Positions 1-7,789 of a DNA stretch of 42,240 bases are shown in pieces. The DNA lies in the NCBI GenBank assembly GCA_039817825.1, contig JBCBVA010000018.1:1-42240 (forward strand), in the 5' to 3' direction. The position numbers and the translations under genes are program-made. Source of the DNA: PCC-7336 sp039817825 (lineage in GTDB: Bacteria > Cyanobacteriota > Cyanobacteriia > Thermostichales > PCC-7336). The notes under the pieces are model-generated. The model saw only the letters and a program-made list of their open reading frames with translations, did not search any database and was not told the origin of the DNA. Every line of letters begins with the position of its first letter. Within the stretch, counting starts at the first letter, position 1.

Positions 1-122
1 CTGAGTAGAAGAAAAATCATAATGACAAATTCGAGTTTTGACTAAATCTCTATCTCTGAATTAATGCTTGACTTAAATAATTTAGGATAATATTTAAATT
101 GGAATCACTTTCTTCTACTCAG
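1..122. repeat. Short element bounded by 14-bp inverted repeats
   Basis: Bases 1-14 are the exact reverse complement of bases 109-122 (outer end CTGAGTAGAAGAAA). The interior is AT-rich and has no ORF. This is the shape of a small non-autonomous element or a large hairpin. Because the left arm begins at the first base of the window, its true outer end and any target duplication cannot be seen. Confidence 0.45.
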
Positions 123-287
123 ATAAGGGAATTCTTCTCGAGAATCTCAATGGGGCCTGTCCCTCCGGAAAATCAACTTTTTTTCAGCTGTACGATACCA
201 ATAAGTTTCGACACGCAAGGTTAGACTGTTTGTTTTGTTACGTAAATACCTGGACAATGATTTAAGCAAGGGCTCCCATACTATTTG

Positions 288-2057
288 ATGACAACATCCC
301 GTTCCTCTAATCACCAGCATTCAGACGCATTCAGAGGATTTGTGATTTTCCAGCTCAGATGGCTGTGGTGGGCGATCGCTGCCGTTGCACTCTGCTGGTC
401 TCTCTATCAGGCAGGTATCGGGCAGCCTGGCGCGAACATCATTAATTGGGGCGGTCGCAGACAACTGGCGGAGTTTTGGTGGGCGGCGTTGTCTCCGGAA
501 CTGACTCCAGATTTTTTGCGCACGATTGGGCAAGCAACAGTGGTGACGTTTGCCTATGCAGTGTGCGGCACGGTGCTGAGTGTGGGATTGGGGTTTGTGG
601 GAGGCGTGCTGTCGTCGTGTACGTGGTGGCGGACGGTGTTTCCGACTACAGCCAAACATGCGTGGGTGGGGCGATCGCTGCGGCTGGCGGTGCGAGGGGT
701 GCTGTCGGTACCGAGGGCGATTCACGAGCTGATTTGGGGGTTGATTTTTCTGAATATCTTTGGGCTGGACCCGCTGGTGGCGGTATTGGCGATCGCGATT
801 CCGTTTGGAGCGATTGTGTCCAAGGTGCTTTCGGAGATTTTGGATGAAACGCCGCAAGAGCCACTGCAGGTGTTGCTGAATAGCGGCGCGTCTCCGGCGG
901 CGGCTTGGTTGTATGGGTTGTTGCCGCAGGCGTTGCCCAATTTGCTGTCTTATACCTTTTATCGGTTTGAGTGTTCGCTTCGGGCGGCGGCAGTGATGGG
1001 GGTGATTGGGGCCGGAGGACTAGGCTACGAAATTCTGCTCAGCTTGCAGTCGTTGCGCTATCACCAGTTGTGGACTGGTTTTTACGCGCTGATTGTGTTG
1101 AATGGCGCGGTGGATATGTGGAGCGCTTGGGTGCGACGGCGGATGGGGTTCACTAGCCGCTTGGATATTAATGCGCGCAAGTCGACTGAGACATCCTCCT
1201 ATTCATCCTCTGGAGGCGCTGGATTGCGAACGGTGCGCACATTAGATTGGAAGTTGCGGCTGTCATGGGGGCTGACGGTGTTGGCGATTCCCCTTTGCTT
1301 TGTGGGATTGGGGATTGAGTGGCAGCGGTTGTGGTCGGAGCGATCGCGGTCTTTGCTTGCCGATGTTGTTGCCGATTCGGTGCCCCATTGGCCGGGATGG
1401 GATGGGGCAAGATATTTGCTGGAGTTGTCCGGCCAGACGGTGGCTATGTCTGTTGTTGCCATTGCTTTAGCTGGCATTGGAGGGATTTTGCTGTCGTTTC
1501 CGGCGGCGCATACGTTTTTGTTGCCGGGGGGGTGGTTGCGTCCAGTGGGGCAGAGGGTGCGGTGGCCGATTTGGGAGAAGGGGCTGTTGATTTTGAGTCG
1601 CCTCGTTCTGTTGGTGAGTCGGGCGATTCCGGCTCCGATTTGGGCATTGGTATTGCTGTACGTGCTATTTCCAGGAATTTTGCCGGGGGCGCTGGCGTTG
1701 GCGGCGCACAATTTTGGCATTTTGGGACGGTTGATGGCGGAGGTGAATGAGAATTTGGATGACCGTCCGGTGCGATCGCTGCATGCGTTGGGGGCCTCTT
1801 CCGGCCAGGTGATTTTGTACGGTGTGTTGCCCCAGAATATGGGACGTTTTTTGGCCTACATTCTCTATCGCTGGGATGTGTGTATGCGGGAGACGGTGAT
1901 TGTGGGATTGGTTGGAGCTGGAGGGCTGGGGCGGTTGATGAACGAGCAGTTGAGTAGCTTTGATTATGGCAGTTTGACGGTTACGCTTGGCTGCTTTGTG
2001 GTGCTGACGTTTGTGGTGGATATTGTCAGTCAGCGGATGCGAGTTGCCTTCCGGTAG
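288..2057 (+). CDS. phnE: Phosphonate-type ABC transporter permease, two fused permease domains
   Basis: This is an inner-membrane permease of the PhnE type, which moves phosphonate or a related phosphorus compound using an ATPase (PhnC) and a binding protein (PhnD). Neither partner is in the window. The 589-residue chain holds two homologous permease units, about residues 70-290 and 370-589, joined by a Ser-rich linker. Each unit has the permease coupling-loop signature (near residues 190 and 495) followed by a V(I/V)G-GAGGLG segment typical of PhnE. A single PhnE is about half this length, so one chain should supply both halves of the pore. The first ATG (288) follows an in-frame TTG at 285; Shine-Dalgarno support is weak. 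The substrate is inferred from family only. Confidence 0.85.
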   Translation: MTTSRSSNHQHSDAFRGFVIFQLRWLWWAIAAVALCWSLYQAGIGQPGANIINWGGRRQLAEFWWAALSPELTPDFLRTIGQATVVTFAYAVCGTVLSVGLGFVGGVLSSCTWWRTVFPTTAKHAWVGRSLRLAVRGVLSVPRAIHELIWGLIFLNIFGLDPLVAVLAIAIPFGAIVSKVLSEILDETPQEPLQVLLNSGASPAAAWLYGLLPQALPNLLSYTFYRFECSLRAAAVMGVIGAGGLGYEILLSLQSLRYHQLWTGFYALIVLNGAVDMWSAWVRRRMGFTSRLDINARKSTETSSYSSSGGAGLRTVRTLDWKLRLSWGLTVLAIPLCFVGLGIEWQRLWSERSRSLLADVVADSVPHWPGWDGARYLLELSGQTVAMSVVAIALAGIGGILLSFPAAHTFLLPGGWLRPVGQRVRWPIWEKGLLILSRLVLLVSRAIPAPIWALVLLYVLFPGILPGALALAAHNFGILGRLMAEVNENLDDRPVRSLHALGASSGQVILYGVLPQNMGRFLAYILYRWDVCMRETVIVGLVGAGGLGRLMNEQLSSFDYGSLTVTLGCFVVLTFVVDIVSQRMRVAFR

Positions 2058-2259
2058 CGGCGGGAGAGCATAGCTGTTTGCCACAAGTATTTGTTCAAGA
2101 ACACCAAGCTCAAAAAAACGATGGATCGCATGTAGCGGATGATAGAAACGATTCCTGGGATTTCAGTTTTCTGTTTGGATTTTTCATTAATTCAGTTTGC
2201 GCTCACCGAGTCCTCAGTTAGTGGGCCTAAAATCTGAAGGTCTACTTGGGTTCCTCGTT

Positions 2260-2850
2260 ATGCCTCGCACTCTTATCCTTACGCTGTCCGGTGTCATGGG
2301 TCTTGCTGCCTTAATGGGCACAGCGTTGACTGCTTCTGAGGGCCGTTTGCACAGTGGGCTGCTGCAACGAGATGTCGCAGCTCAGAACCAGTTAGTCTCC
2401 AATGACTTAACAGAAATGACGATGGCTCGTCTGGAGCAAATTTTGGAGAGCGAGGTAACCGATCTTGAGGGCAACGGAGGGGTGTGGCGAGGTCAGGTTG
2501 ATGGGCGATCGGTAATCGTGTTGGCCGATTCTTCCAGTAACCGAATGCGCGTCATTGCGCCGGTGGTGGCAGCTAGCTCGCTGTCTGAGGAACAGATTCA
2601 AGCCATGCTGGAGGCCAATTTCCATTCGGCTCTAGACGCCCGCTATTCGATTAGCGACGGTGCTGTTGTTTCTGTATTTATTCACCCACTTTCGACCTTA
2701 CAAGAGTCTGACTTTCGATCTGGACTGAGTCAGGCTGTGACCTTAGCGGAAACTTTTGGCAGCACTTACTCCAGCGGAGGCTTGGGGTTCTTGCCCAATG
2801 GGCAAGGTCGAGAAGCACCAACCGTCCCCGGCGGCGGAATCGAAATTTAG
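2260..2850 (+). CDS. Small exported protein, possibly YbjN/CesT-like fold
   Basis: I do not recognise a named family with certainty. From the ATG at 2260 the 196-residue product begins MPRTLILTLSG with a hydrophobic stretch ending near residue 28, which looks like a signal peptide or N-terminal anchor. The frame is open upstream to a TTG at 2197, so the start is uncertain. The middle (about residues 50-165) has an alternating strand/helix pattern with a W-RGQVDGRSVIVL core, resembling the YbjN/type-III-chaperone-like fold common in cyanobacteria; that assignment is inference. The tail is Gly/Pro-rich. It lies between phnE and a broken copy of the phnE tail, so it may have been caught in a local duplication. 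Confidence 0.6.
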   Translation: MPRTLILTLSGVMGLAALMGTALTASEGRLHSGLLQRDVAAQNQLVSNDLTEMTMARLEQILESEVTDLEGNGGVWRGQVDGRSVIVLADSSSNRMRVIAPVVAASSLSEEQIQAMLEANFHSALDARYSISDGAVVSVFIHPLSTLQESDFRSGLSQAVTLAETFGSTYSSGGLGFLPNGQGREAPTVPGGGIEI

Positions 2851-2920
2851 CGTTTTCCGTCACCAGGCTGGGTCACAGATTTGAACGCTCCCGTAAACCA
2901 GAGGAGCGGCATTGAATGGA

Positions 2921-3204
2921 TGCGATCGCTGCATGCGTTGGAGGCGTCTCCAGAGCAGGTGATTTTATATGGTGTGTTGCCCAGAATATGGGGCGTCTTT
3001 TGGCTTACGTTCTCTATCGCTGGGATGTGTGCATGCGAGAGACGGTGATTGTTGGCTTGGTTGATGCGGGAGATTGAACGCTAAATGAACGAGCAATTGA
3101 GCCGCTTTCATTATGGCAAGTTGACTGTCATTCTTGGCTTCTTTTTGGTGCTGATGTTTTTGATAGACATTCTAATTCATCGGCTTCGGCTCAGTTTACG
3201 ATGA
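2921..3204 (+). pseudogene. Broken second copy of the phnE 3' end
   Basis: Bases 2921-3204 align along their length with phnE bases 1771-2057. Shared landmarks include the HIP1-containing start, the segment encoding LYRWDVCMRETVIVGL, and the end through a stop codon. Relative to phnE it lacks one C in the run at about 2982, which shifts the frame. It also carries a short deletion and in-frame stops around 3074-3085, where phnE encodes GAGGLGRL. It has no start codon and no upstream permease sequence. It is the remnant of a paralogous or duplicated permease gene and cannot make a functional product. Confidence 0.88.
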
Positions 3205-3353
3205 GAAAATCATGAACTGAAGAGGTAAAAATCTTAAAGGAGTTTCAAACCAGTAGCCTTCGAAACATTTAAAAATTCAGAATATTTATTTGCGCGAATG
3301 AAAACAGTTTTAAGCTAAAGTGATAAGTTTTTTTTTGCTTAGGGCTTTTCAAT

Positions 3354-4253
3354 ATGGCCAAGAATAAGCGGAATATGAGAGTGACTGGCACCTGCAAACT
3401 ATGCAACAATGAAAGTATTCTTCAGAAAAGCCATATTGTTCCAAGTTTCATAGGGAAGTGGCTGAAAAACACATCTATCACACCCTATTTCCGACATTCA
3501 GATTCCATTGAAAAACGATCTCAAAATCTCATCAAGGACTATTGGCTCTGTAGGAAATGTGAAGACTTATTCCAAGATTGGGAGAGAGGGTTTGCCAGTA
3601 ATGCCTTTCACCCTTTTTCCGGCCAAAGAGTTGATACCATCTCCTACCAAGACTGGATGTCAAAATTTTGTGCTTCTATTTCATGGAGAACTTTAAGCTA
3701 TCTACGAAATAAGGATCTAGAGGGTAGCGAGACAGAGGAATATCTACAAGAAATCAGATCAACTGAAGAGACACTTGCTAGCTACCTACTAGGGAACGCT
3801 GAAGGCATTGGATCGCATAAGCAATACCTCATACCGCTGGGATTAGTTTCGCAAGATAAAGGACAACAGTTGCCTAGAAATATAAATCAATATTTCTCTA
3901 GAGGGATTGGGCTAAATATATTTCAAGACTCTAACGAGCGTTTTATTTATACAAAGATACCTCACTTCATTATACTGTACTCATTTTTCAGTACATCGAA
4001 GGATTTCATGAGCACATATAAGGTTGGATTTCAAGAAGGTGAAGTAAGAGTAGGAAGCCAAGAACTACCTGATGGATTAACAGGCGCTATATTTAGTGAA
4101 TGCAAAAGGCAGGATGAGCTTTACGGTCGGATACAGCCTTATTATCGTAACAAAACCAAAGAATACATAAGAAATAATCCTGACAGAGTTGTTAAATCTA
4201 AGCTGTTTGAATCAATGATGATTGACTATCTTTTTAACTCTAAAGATCGGTAA
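3354..4253 (+). CDS. Hypothetical protein with CxxC...SHIVP...CxxC zinc-binding motif
   Basis: The function is unknown. The 299-residue protein opens with C14-x2-C17, then K-S-H27-I-V-P, then C66-x2-C69. This spacing suggests a treble-clef/HNH-like zinc site. The following region is rich in Trp and Phe (DWERGF, YQDWMSKF, SWRTL), a pattern I associate with a widespread but uncharacterised bacterial family. Whether the HNH-like region is a nuclease or only structural cannot be decided, because no clear second catalytic His/Asn pair is evident. The gene is visibly richer in A/T and AGA codons than its neighbours and lies just after a pseudogene, which suggests acquisition by transfer. The ATG at 3354 has no strong ribosome site. 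Confidence 0.7.
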   Translation: MAKNKRNMRVTGTCKLCNNESILQKSHIVPSFIGKWLKNTSITPYFRHSDSIEKRSQNLIKDYWLCRKCEDLFQDWERGFASNAFHPFSGQRVDTISYQDWMSKFCASISWRTLSYLRNKDLEGSETEEYLQEIRSTEETLASYLLGNAEGIGSHKQYLIPLGLVSQDKGQQLPRNINQYFSRGIGLNIFQDSNERFIYTKIPHFIILYSFFSTSKDFMSTYKVGFQEGEVRVGSQELPDGLTGAIFSECKRQDELYGRIQPYYRNKTKEYIRNNPDRVVKSKLFESMMIDYLFNSKDR

Positions 4254-4421
4254 CGGCAAGGACAATCAAAACCTTTTTGGCTTTAGGTTTACTTTCGCCA
4301 GGGAAATTTGCAATTCTACACTTTGGGTTTAGTCAATGATTTCAAAAAACGTCATAAAGCCTAACTATATGGCCTCCGATCTCCGATGCGAAGTTGGCGT
4401 CAATCGACCCCTGGGTAACCA

Positions 4422-5192
4422 ATGACCCAACCCACTCCAGACCCTACCCAACGCTTCAGCGATCGCGTCGAAAACTACATCCGCTATCGCCCCAACTATC
4501 CCACAGCCGTCCTCAACATCCTGCACCAAGCCACCAACCTCACCCCCACCTCCACGATCGCAGACATCGGCTCCGGTACCGGCATCTCCACCCAACTATT
4601 TCTGAACAACGGCAACCCCGTCTTCGGCGTAGAGCCCAACCCCCACATGCGCCAAGCCGCCGAAACTATACTGAAGCAATACCCAAACTTCCACAGCATC
4701 AACGGCACCGCAGAAGCCACCACCCTCGGCGATCGCTCCGTCGATTACGTTATCGCTGCCCAAGCCTTCCATTGGTTCAATCGCCCCGCCGCCCAACAAG
4801 AATTCGCCCGCATCCTGCGTCCCAATGGCTGGATCGTGCTGATGTGGAACTCCCGCCGCACCGACACTACTCCCTTCCTACGCGCCTACGAGTCCCTCCT
4901 GCAACAGTTCGGCACCGACTACAACCAAGTCCAACACAAAACCATAGAGCGAGACGAACTGCGATCGTTCTTTGCCGACGGCACCTTCCAGCAACACACC
5001 CTCTACAACGAACAACGCCTCGACTACGACGGCATCAAAGGCAGACTGCTATCCACCTCCTACACCCCCAACGGAACCCACCCCGATCACCAACCCATGC
5101 TGCAAGAACTCGATCGCATCTTCCAACAGCACTCCGAATCCGGCAGCGTCTGCCTCGAATACGACACGCAACTGTATATCGGTCAGCTGTAG
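4422..5192 (+). CDS. Class I SAM-dependent methyltransferase
   Basis: This 256-residue enzyme has the Rossmann methyltransferase core. Motif I is IADIGSGTGISTQLF (about residues 46-60), an acidic residue follows strand 2 (GVEPN), the motif II/III region is RSVDYVIAAQAFHWF (about 106-120), and RILRPNGWIVLMWN lies near 130-145. It matches the Methyltransf_11 group. Substrate is not predictable. The C-terminal third (Gln/Tyr-rich, ending YIGQL) is the usual cap region of this group. Codon use is extremely C-rich at third positions, unlike the G/T-rich phnE and the AT-rich gene upstream. No obvious Shine-Dalgarno precedes the ATG at 4422. Confidence 0.85.
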   Translation: MTQPTPDPTQRFSDRVENYIRYRPNYPTAVLNILHQATNLTPTSTIADIGSGTGISTQLFLNNGNPVFGVEPNPHMRQAAETILKQYPNFHSINGTAEATTLGDRSVDYVIAAQAFHWFNRPAAQQEFARILRPNGWIVLMWNSRRTDTTPFLRAYESLLQQFGTDYNQVQHKTIERDELRSFFADGTFQQHTLYNEQRLDYDGIKGRLLSTSYTPNGTHPDHQPMLQELDRIFQQHSESGSVCLEYDTQLYIGQL

Positions 5193-5245
5193 CAGCCAAG
5201 CGCCAATCCTTACAACGGTTCAACGAAAGCTGGCAGCCAAGCAAG

Positions 5246-6172
5246 CTACTTAGAAATCCGCTGCAGCTTGTCCGGATTTCTCACAAAATAGAGTTCCTGA
5301 ATCCGCCGATCCGCAATGGTCAGTGCCACCACAGTCTCGATATGGCCATCCCATTTGTAGAGGATGCCGGGCTCGCCATTCACCCAAACCAACTCTGCCT
5401 TGTACGTCCTGCCCAACCGTTGATTACGGCGGTAGATAGCCTGCAAAAATCTAGCCACCTTAACCTCGCCATGCAGGGGCGTCAGACAAGCAGCCACCTT
5501 GCCACCACCATCCGACCACAGGGAAATATCCTTTGCCAGTAAGTCCAGCAATCCCGGAACATCCCCGTAATTGCAAGCCTGCAAAAATTGCCGCGTCAGT
5601 TGCTCCTGGTGCTGGTGCGATGCCTGATAACGAGGGCGTCGCGCAGCTAGATGTTGCCGTGCCCGTCTCCCAATCTGCCGACAATTGACCGCGCTTTTAT
5701 CGACGATGCGACCAATTTCGGCATAGTCGTAACCAAACGCCTCGTGCAGCAGAAACACTGCTCGCTCAACTGGAGACAGGTGCTCCAACAACACGAGAAC
5801 CGCCATCGTCAGTGTGTCCGCCAATTCAGCCGCAGCACTCGGATCGCTCGCTGAACTAGCAAGGCTTGAGTCAGTCACAACCGGTTCGGGAAGCCACGTC
5901 CCCACATACTGCTCCCGCTGAACGCGAGCCGATCGCAGTCGGTCAATGCACAGGCGAGTCACCACAGTAGACAGATACGACTTTACCGATTTGATGTCTC
6001 GATCCGAGCTGTTCTGCCATCGGATAAACGTCTCCTGCACCATATCTTCAGCATCCATCACGCTGCCCAACATGCGATAGGCGATCGCAAACAGCAGCGA
6101 TCGATAGTGGGTAAATTCCTCTAGCTGGTCAGCAGACTTGTTTGCAGTACCGCCTGCTTTCTGAGTAACCAT
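5246..6172 (-). CDS. ECF41-family RNA polymerase sigma factor with SnoaL-like C-terminal domain
   Basis: This is a 308-residue extracytoplasmic-function sigma factor. Sigma region 2 is about residues 20-88 (AYRMLGSVMDAEDMVQETF). A linker carries WLPEP at 93-97. Region 4 is about 125-185. A SnoaL-like domain follows (about 190-300) with DGGGK at 221-225 and NPDKL at 299-303. WLPEP, DGGGK and NPDKL are hallmarks of ECF41, in which the fused C-terminal domain replaces an anti-sigma factor and tunes activity. It lies 93 bp downstream of an AhpD-like gene on the same strand, the usual ECF41 arrangement. It may be read from the ECF41 promoter at 6761-6787. The inducing signal is unknown. Confidence 0.92.
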   Translation of the reverse strand: MVTQKAGGTANKSADQLEEFTHYRSLLFAIAYRMLGSVMDAEDMVQETFIRWQNSSDRDIKSVKSYLSTVVTRLCIDRLRSARVQREQYVGTWLPEPVVTDSSLASSASDPSAAAELADTLTMAVLVLLEHLSPVERAVFLLHEAFGYDYAEIGRIVDKSAVNCRQIGRRARQHLAARRPRYQASHQHQEQLTRQFLQACNYGDVPGLLDLLAKDISLWSDGGGKVAACLTPLHGEVKVARFLQAIYRRNQRLGRTYKAELVWVNGEPGILYKWDGHIETVVALTIADRRIQELYFVRNPDKLQRISK

Positions 6173-6265
6173 ATGCTGACTCCAGTGCTAGACCTTCAAA
6201 TCCGCTTTTACAAAGATGGCTCGCTTCCGATGAAAACTCGCAATCCAATCGAAAGCAACTCTCAC

Positions 6266-6724
6266 TCACGCCGCTTCTACCTGATAACTACCCGGCAGCA
6301 TGCGAGCAGAAATGCTGAGTCGATTCCAGGCATTAATGACCACGAGCGCCATCACCAGTTGAGCAATCTGCTGAGGAGTGAAGTACTGATTGACTTCTGC
6401 ATACAGTGCCTCAGTCACACCATTCTCGCCAATCCGAGTTACCGCTTCCGTCAGTGCTAATACCGCTCGTTCTTGAGGAGTAAAAAACGGCGTTTCCTCC
6501 CACGCAATCAGAGCATACAGCCGCTGTTCGGCTTCACCAGCATGCCGCGCATCCTTGGTGTGCATATCAATGCAGAAAGCACAGCGATTGATTTGAGAGG
6601 CACGGACTTTGATTAATTCAATCAGGGTGCGATCGAGTCCGCTACTGCGAACGTAGTGTTCTAGCTCCATCATGACCTGCATCGCTTTTGGCTCCACCGA
6701 GCCCAGGTCGAATCTTACCGTCAT
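6266..6724 (-). CDS. Carboxymuconolactone decarboxylase/AhpD-like peroxidase family protein
   Basis: This 152-residue all-helical protein has the AhpD signature C48-A-F-C51 followed by H55, the redox pair and proton-relay His of alkylhydroperoxidase-like enzymes. It is a cytoplasmic protein likely to act on peroxides or a related small substrate; the substrate is not known. It is a member of the COE group (carboxymuconolactone decarboxylases, oxidoreductases, epimerases) that ECF41 sigma factors typically control. The start at 6724 is supported by a strong AGGAGGG ribosome site a few bases upstream on the minus strand. The ECF41-type promoter lies just before that. Confidence 0.92.
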   Translation of the reverse strand: MTVRFDLGSVEPKAMQVMMELEHYVRSSGLDRTLIELIKVRASQINRCAFCIDMHTKDARHAGEAEQRLYALIAWEETPFFTPQERAVLALTEAVTRIGENGVTEALYAEVNQYFTPQQIAQLVMALVVINAWNRLSISARMLPGSYQVEAA

Positions 6725-6760
6725 GGATTGTCCCTCCTGTTTGGGGTTACTACTACAAGA

Positions 6761-6787
6761 GACGAGACAGGCCGATCGAATGTGACA
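6761..6787 (-). promoter_or_regulatory. ECF41-type promoter
   Basis: Read on the minus strand, TGTCACA is followed by exactly 16 bases and then CGTC. This equals the described ECF41 consensus (TGTCACA-N16-CGTC). It sits about 37-63 bases upstream of the AhpD-like start codon, leaving room for a leader with the AGGAGGG ribosome site. The match next to an ECF41 gene argues for direct control of the AhpD-sigma pair. No transcription data are available here. Confidence 0.85.
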
Positions 6788-6906
6788 AGCAAACCGCTAG
6801 TAACAAACCACGAATCTAGAGCCTGACCCCGAGTTGAAACAAGTCGAATTCACATGTAGGCGTCAGACCGCTAGCAAAGATGGCGGTCGTACTGAAGCAA
6901 CCAATA

Positions 6907-6937
6907 GAAAAGCGTCCTGCTCCCAGAAGCAGGACGC
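6907..6937 (-). terminator. Rho-independent terminator after the repeat-protein gene
   Basis: On the minus strand a 9-bp stem GCGTCCTGC / GCAGGACGC (arms 6929-6937 and 6912-6920) with an 8-base loop is followed directly by TTTTCT. It lies about 50 bases after the stop codon of the repeat-protein gene, in the right orientation to end its transcript. Confidence 0.8.
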
Positions 6938-6987
6938 CAGTTTTGGAGATAAACCTTAAGGGGAGAAACGTGTCACAGTCGTGAGTT

Positions 6988-7503
6988 CTAGTACACACCA
7001 GACTCGCTACCAGTCCCGGCCGCTTCCACTTTCTGGATAAACTCGGGGCGGAAATCTTTGTTGTAAACTCCAGACTCACTACCGGCGGAGTTAGCTTCTA
7101 CTTTCTGCAAGAATTCGGGACGGAAGTTCTTGTTATAGATACCGTTTGCACTGCTGGTGGAGTTCTCTTCAATCTTTTGTAGGAACTCGGGACGGAAGTT
7201 TTTGTTGTAAATGCCGTTCTCGCTAGTAGCTGAGTTTGCTTCTACTTTTTGTAGGAAATCAGGACGGAAGTTTTTGTTATAAACGCCGTTTTCGCTGCTG
7301 CTAGAGTTTGCTTCTACTTTTTGGAGGAAGTCGGGGCGAAAGTTTTTGCGCTCGATGCCAGACTTGCTGCTAGCGCCACGCTCTTCCAGACGATCTAAGG
7401 TTTCTAAAATTGATGCATTAGCGGGTGTGGGAGCTGCTGCGGCAACAACGGCAACGGTAGCGATCGCGAAGGTGGCGGACGAAAGAGTTTTGAAAGCGTT
7501 CAT
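6988..7503 (-). CDS. Secreted protein made of five 24-residue tandem repeats
   Basis: I do not know a described family for this 171-residue protein. Residues 1-30 form a clear Sec signal peptide ending PTPANA. After a short acidic/basic lead-in (31-53), the motif NFRPxF(L/I)QK(V/I)E recurs at residues 54, 78, 102, 126 and 150, exactly 24 apart. Each is followed by a Ser-rich spacer and (E/A)xG(V/I)YNK. The chain ends after the last GVY, with no anchor or extra domain. Synonymous codons differ between repeats while the core residues persist, which suggests selection on the protein. The gene is monocistronic, with GGAG-like ribosome site upstream and a terminator downstream. It should be exported to the periplasm or outside. 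A structural, adhesive or precursor-peptide role is only conjecture. Confidence 0.85.
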   Translation of the reverse strand: MNAFKTLSSATFAIATVAVVAAAAPTPANASILETLDRLEERGASSKSGIERKNFRPDFLQKVEANSSSSENGVYNKNFRPDFLQKVEANSATSENGIYNKNFRPEFLQKIEENSTSSANGIYNKNFRPEFLQKVEANSAGSESGVYNKDFRPEFIQKVEAAGTGSESGVY

Positions 7504-7789
7504 GATGAAATCTCCGTAGCCAGTGGAAGTAGTTCGTTCGTTTCCTTGACACTTCCTAGTAAACGGCTCGCGCCTGAGACCTCACCCAACCTCCCATCCA
7601 TCTCCGCTAAGGGTTGCGTGAACAATCCCTCTCTCCAATCTCAGACAATTCTCAGCCCCACCCCTACATTGCTCCAAACAACATCGAAGATGTCTCACCA
7701 ATAGAAGACATCCGCTTCCTCGTGCGAGTTCAATCCTGTTGCACAGTCCCAGTAAAAACGATGGACATCCAGACGGTGCAAGCAGCAAA

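Noticed and set aside
4394..5542. 382-codon open frame on the plus strand overlapping the methyltransferase
   Set aside because: It is Arg/His/Pro-rich, runs through the 3' part of the sigma gene, and is a phase shadow of a C-rich gene. The methyltransferase frame has clear motifs.
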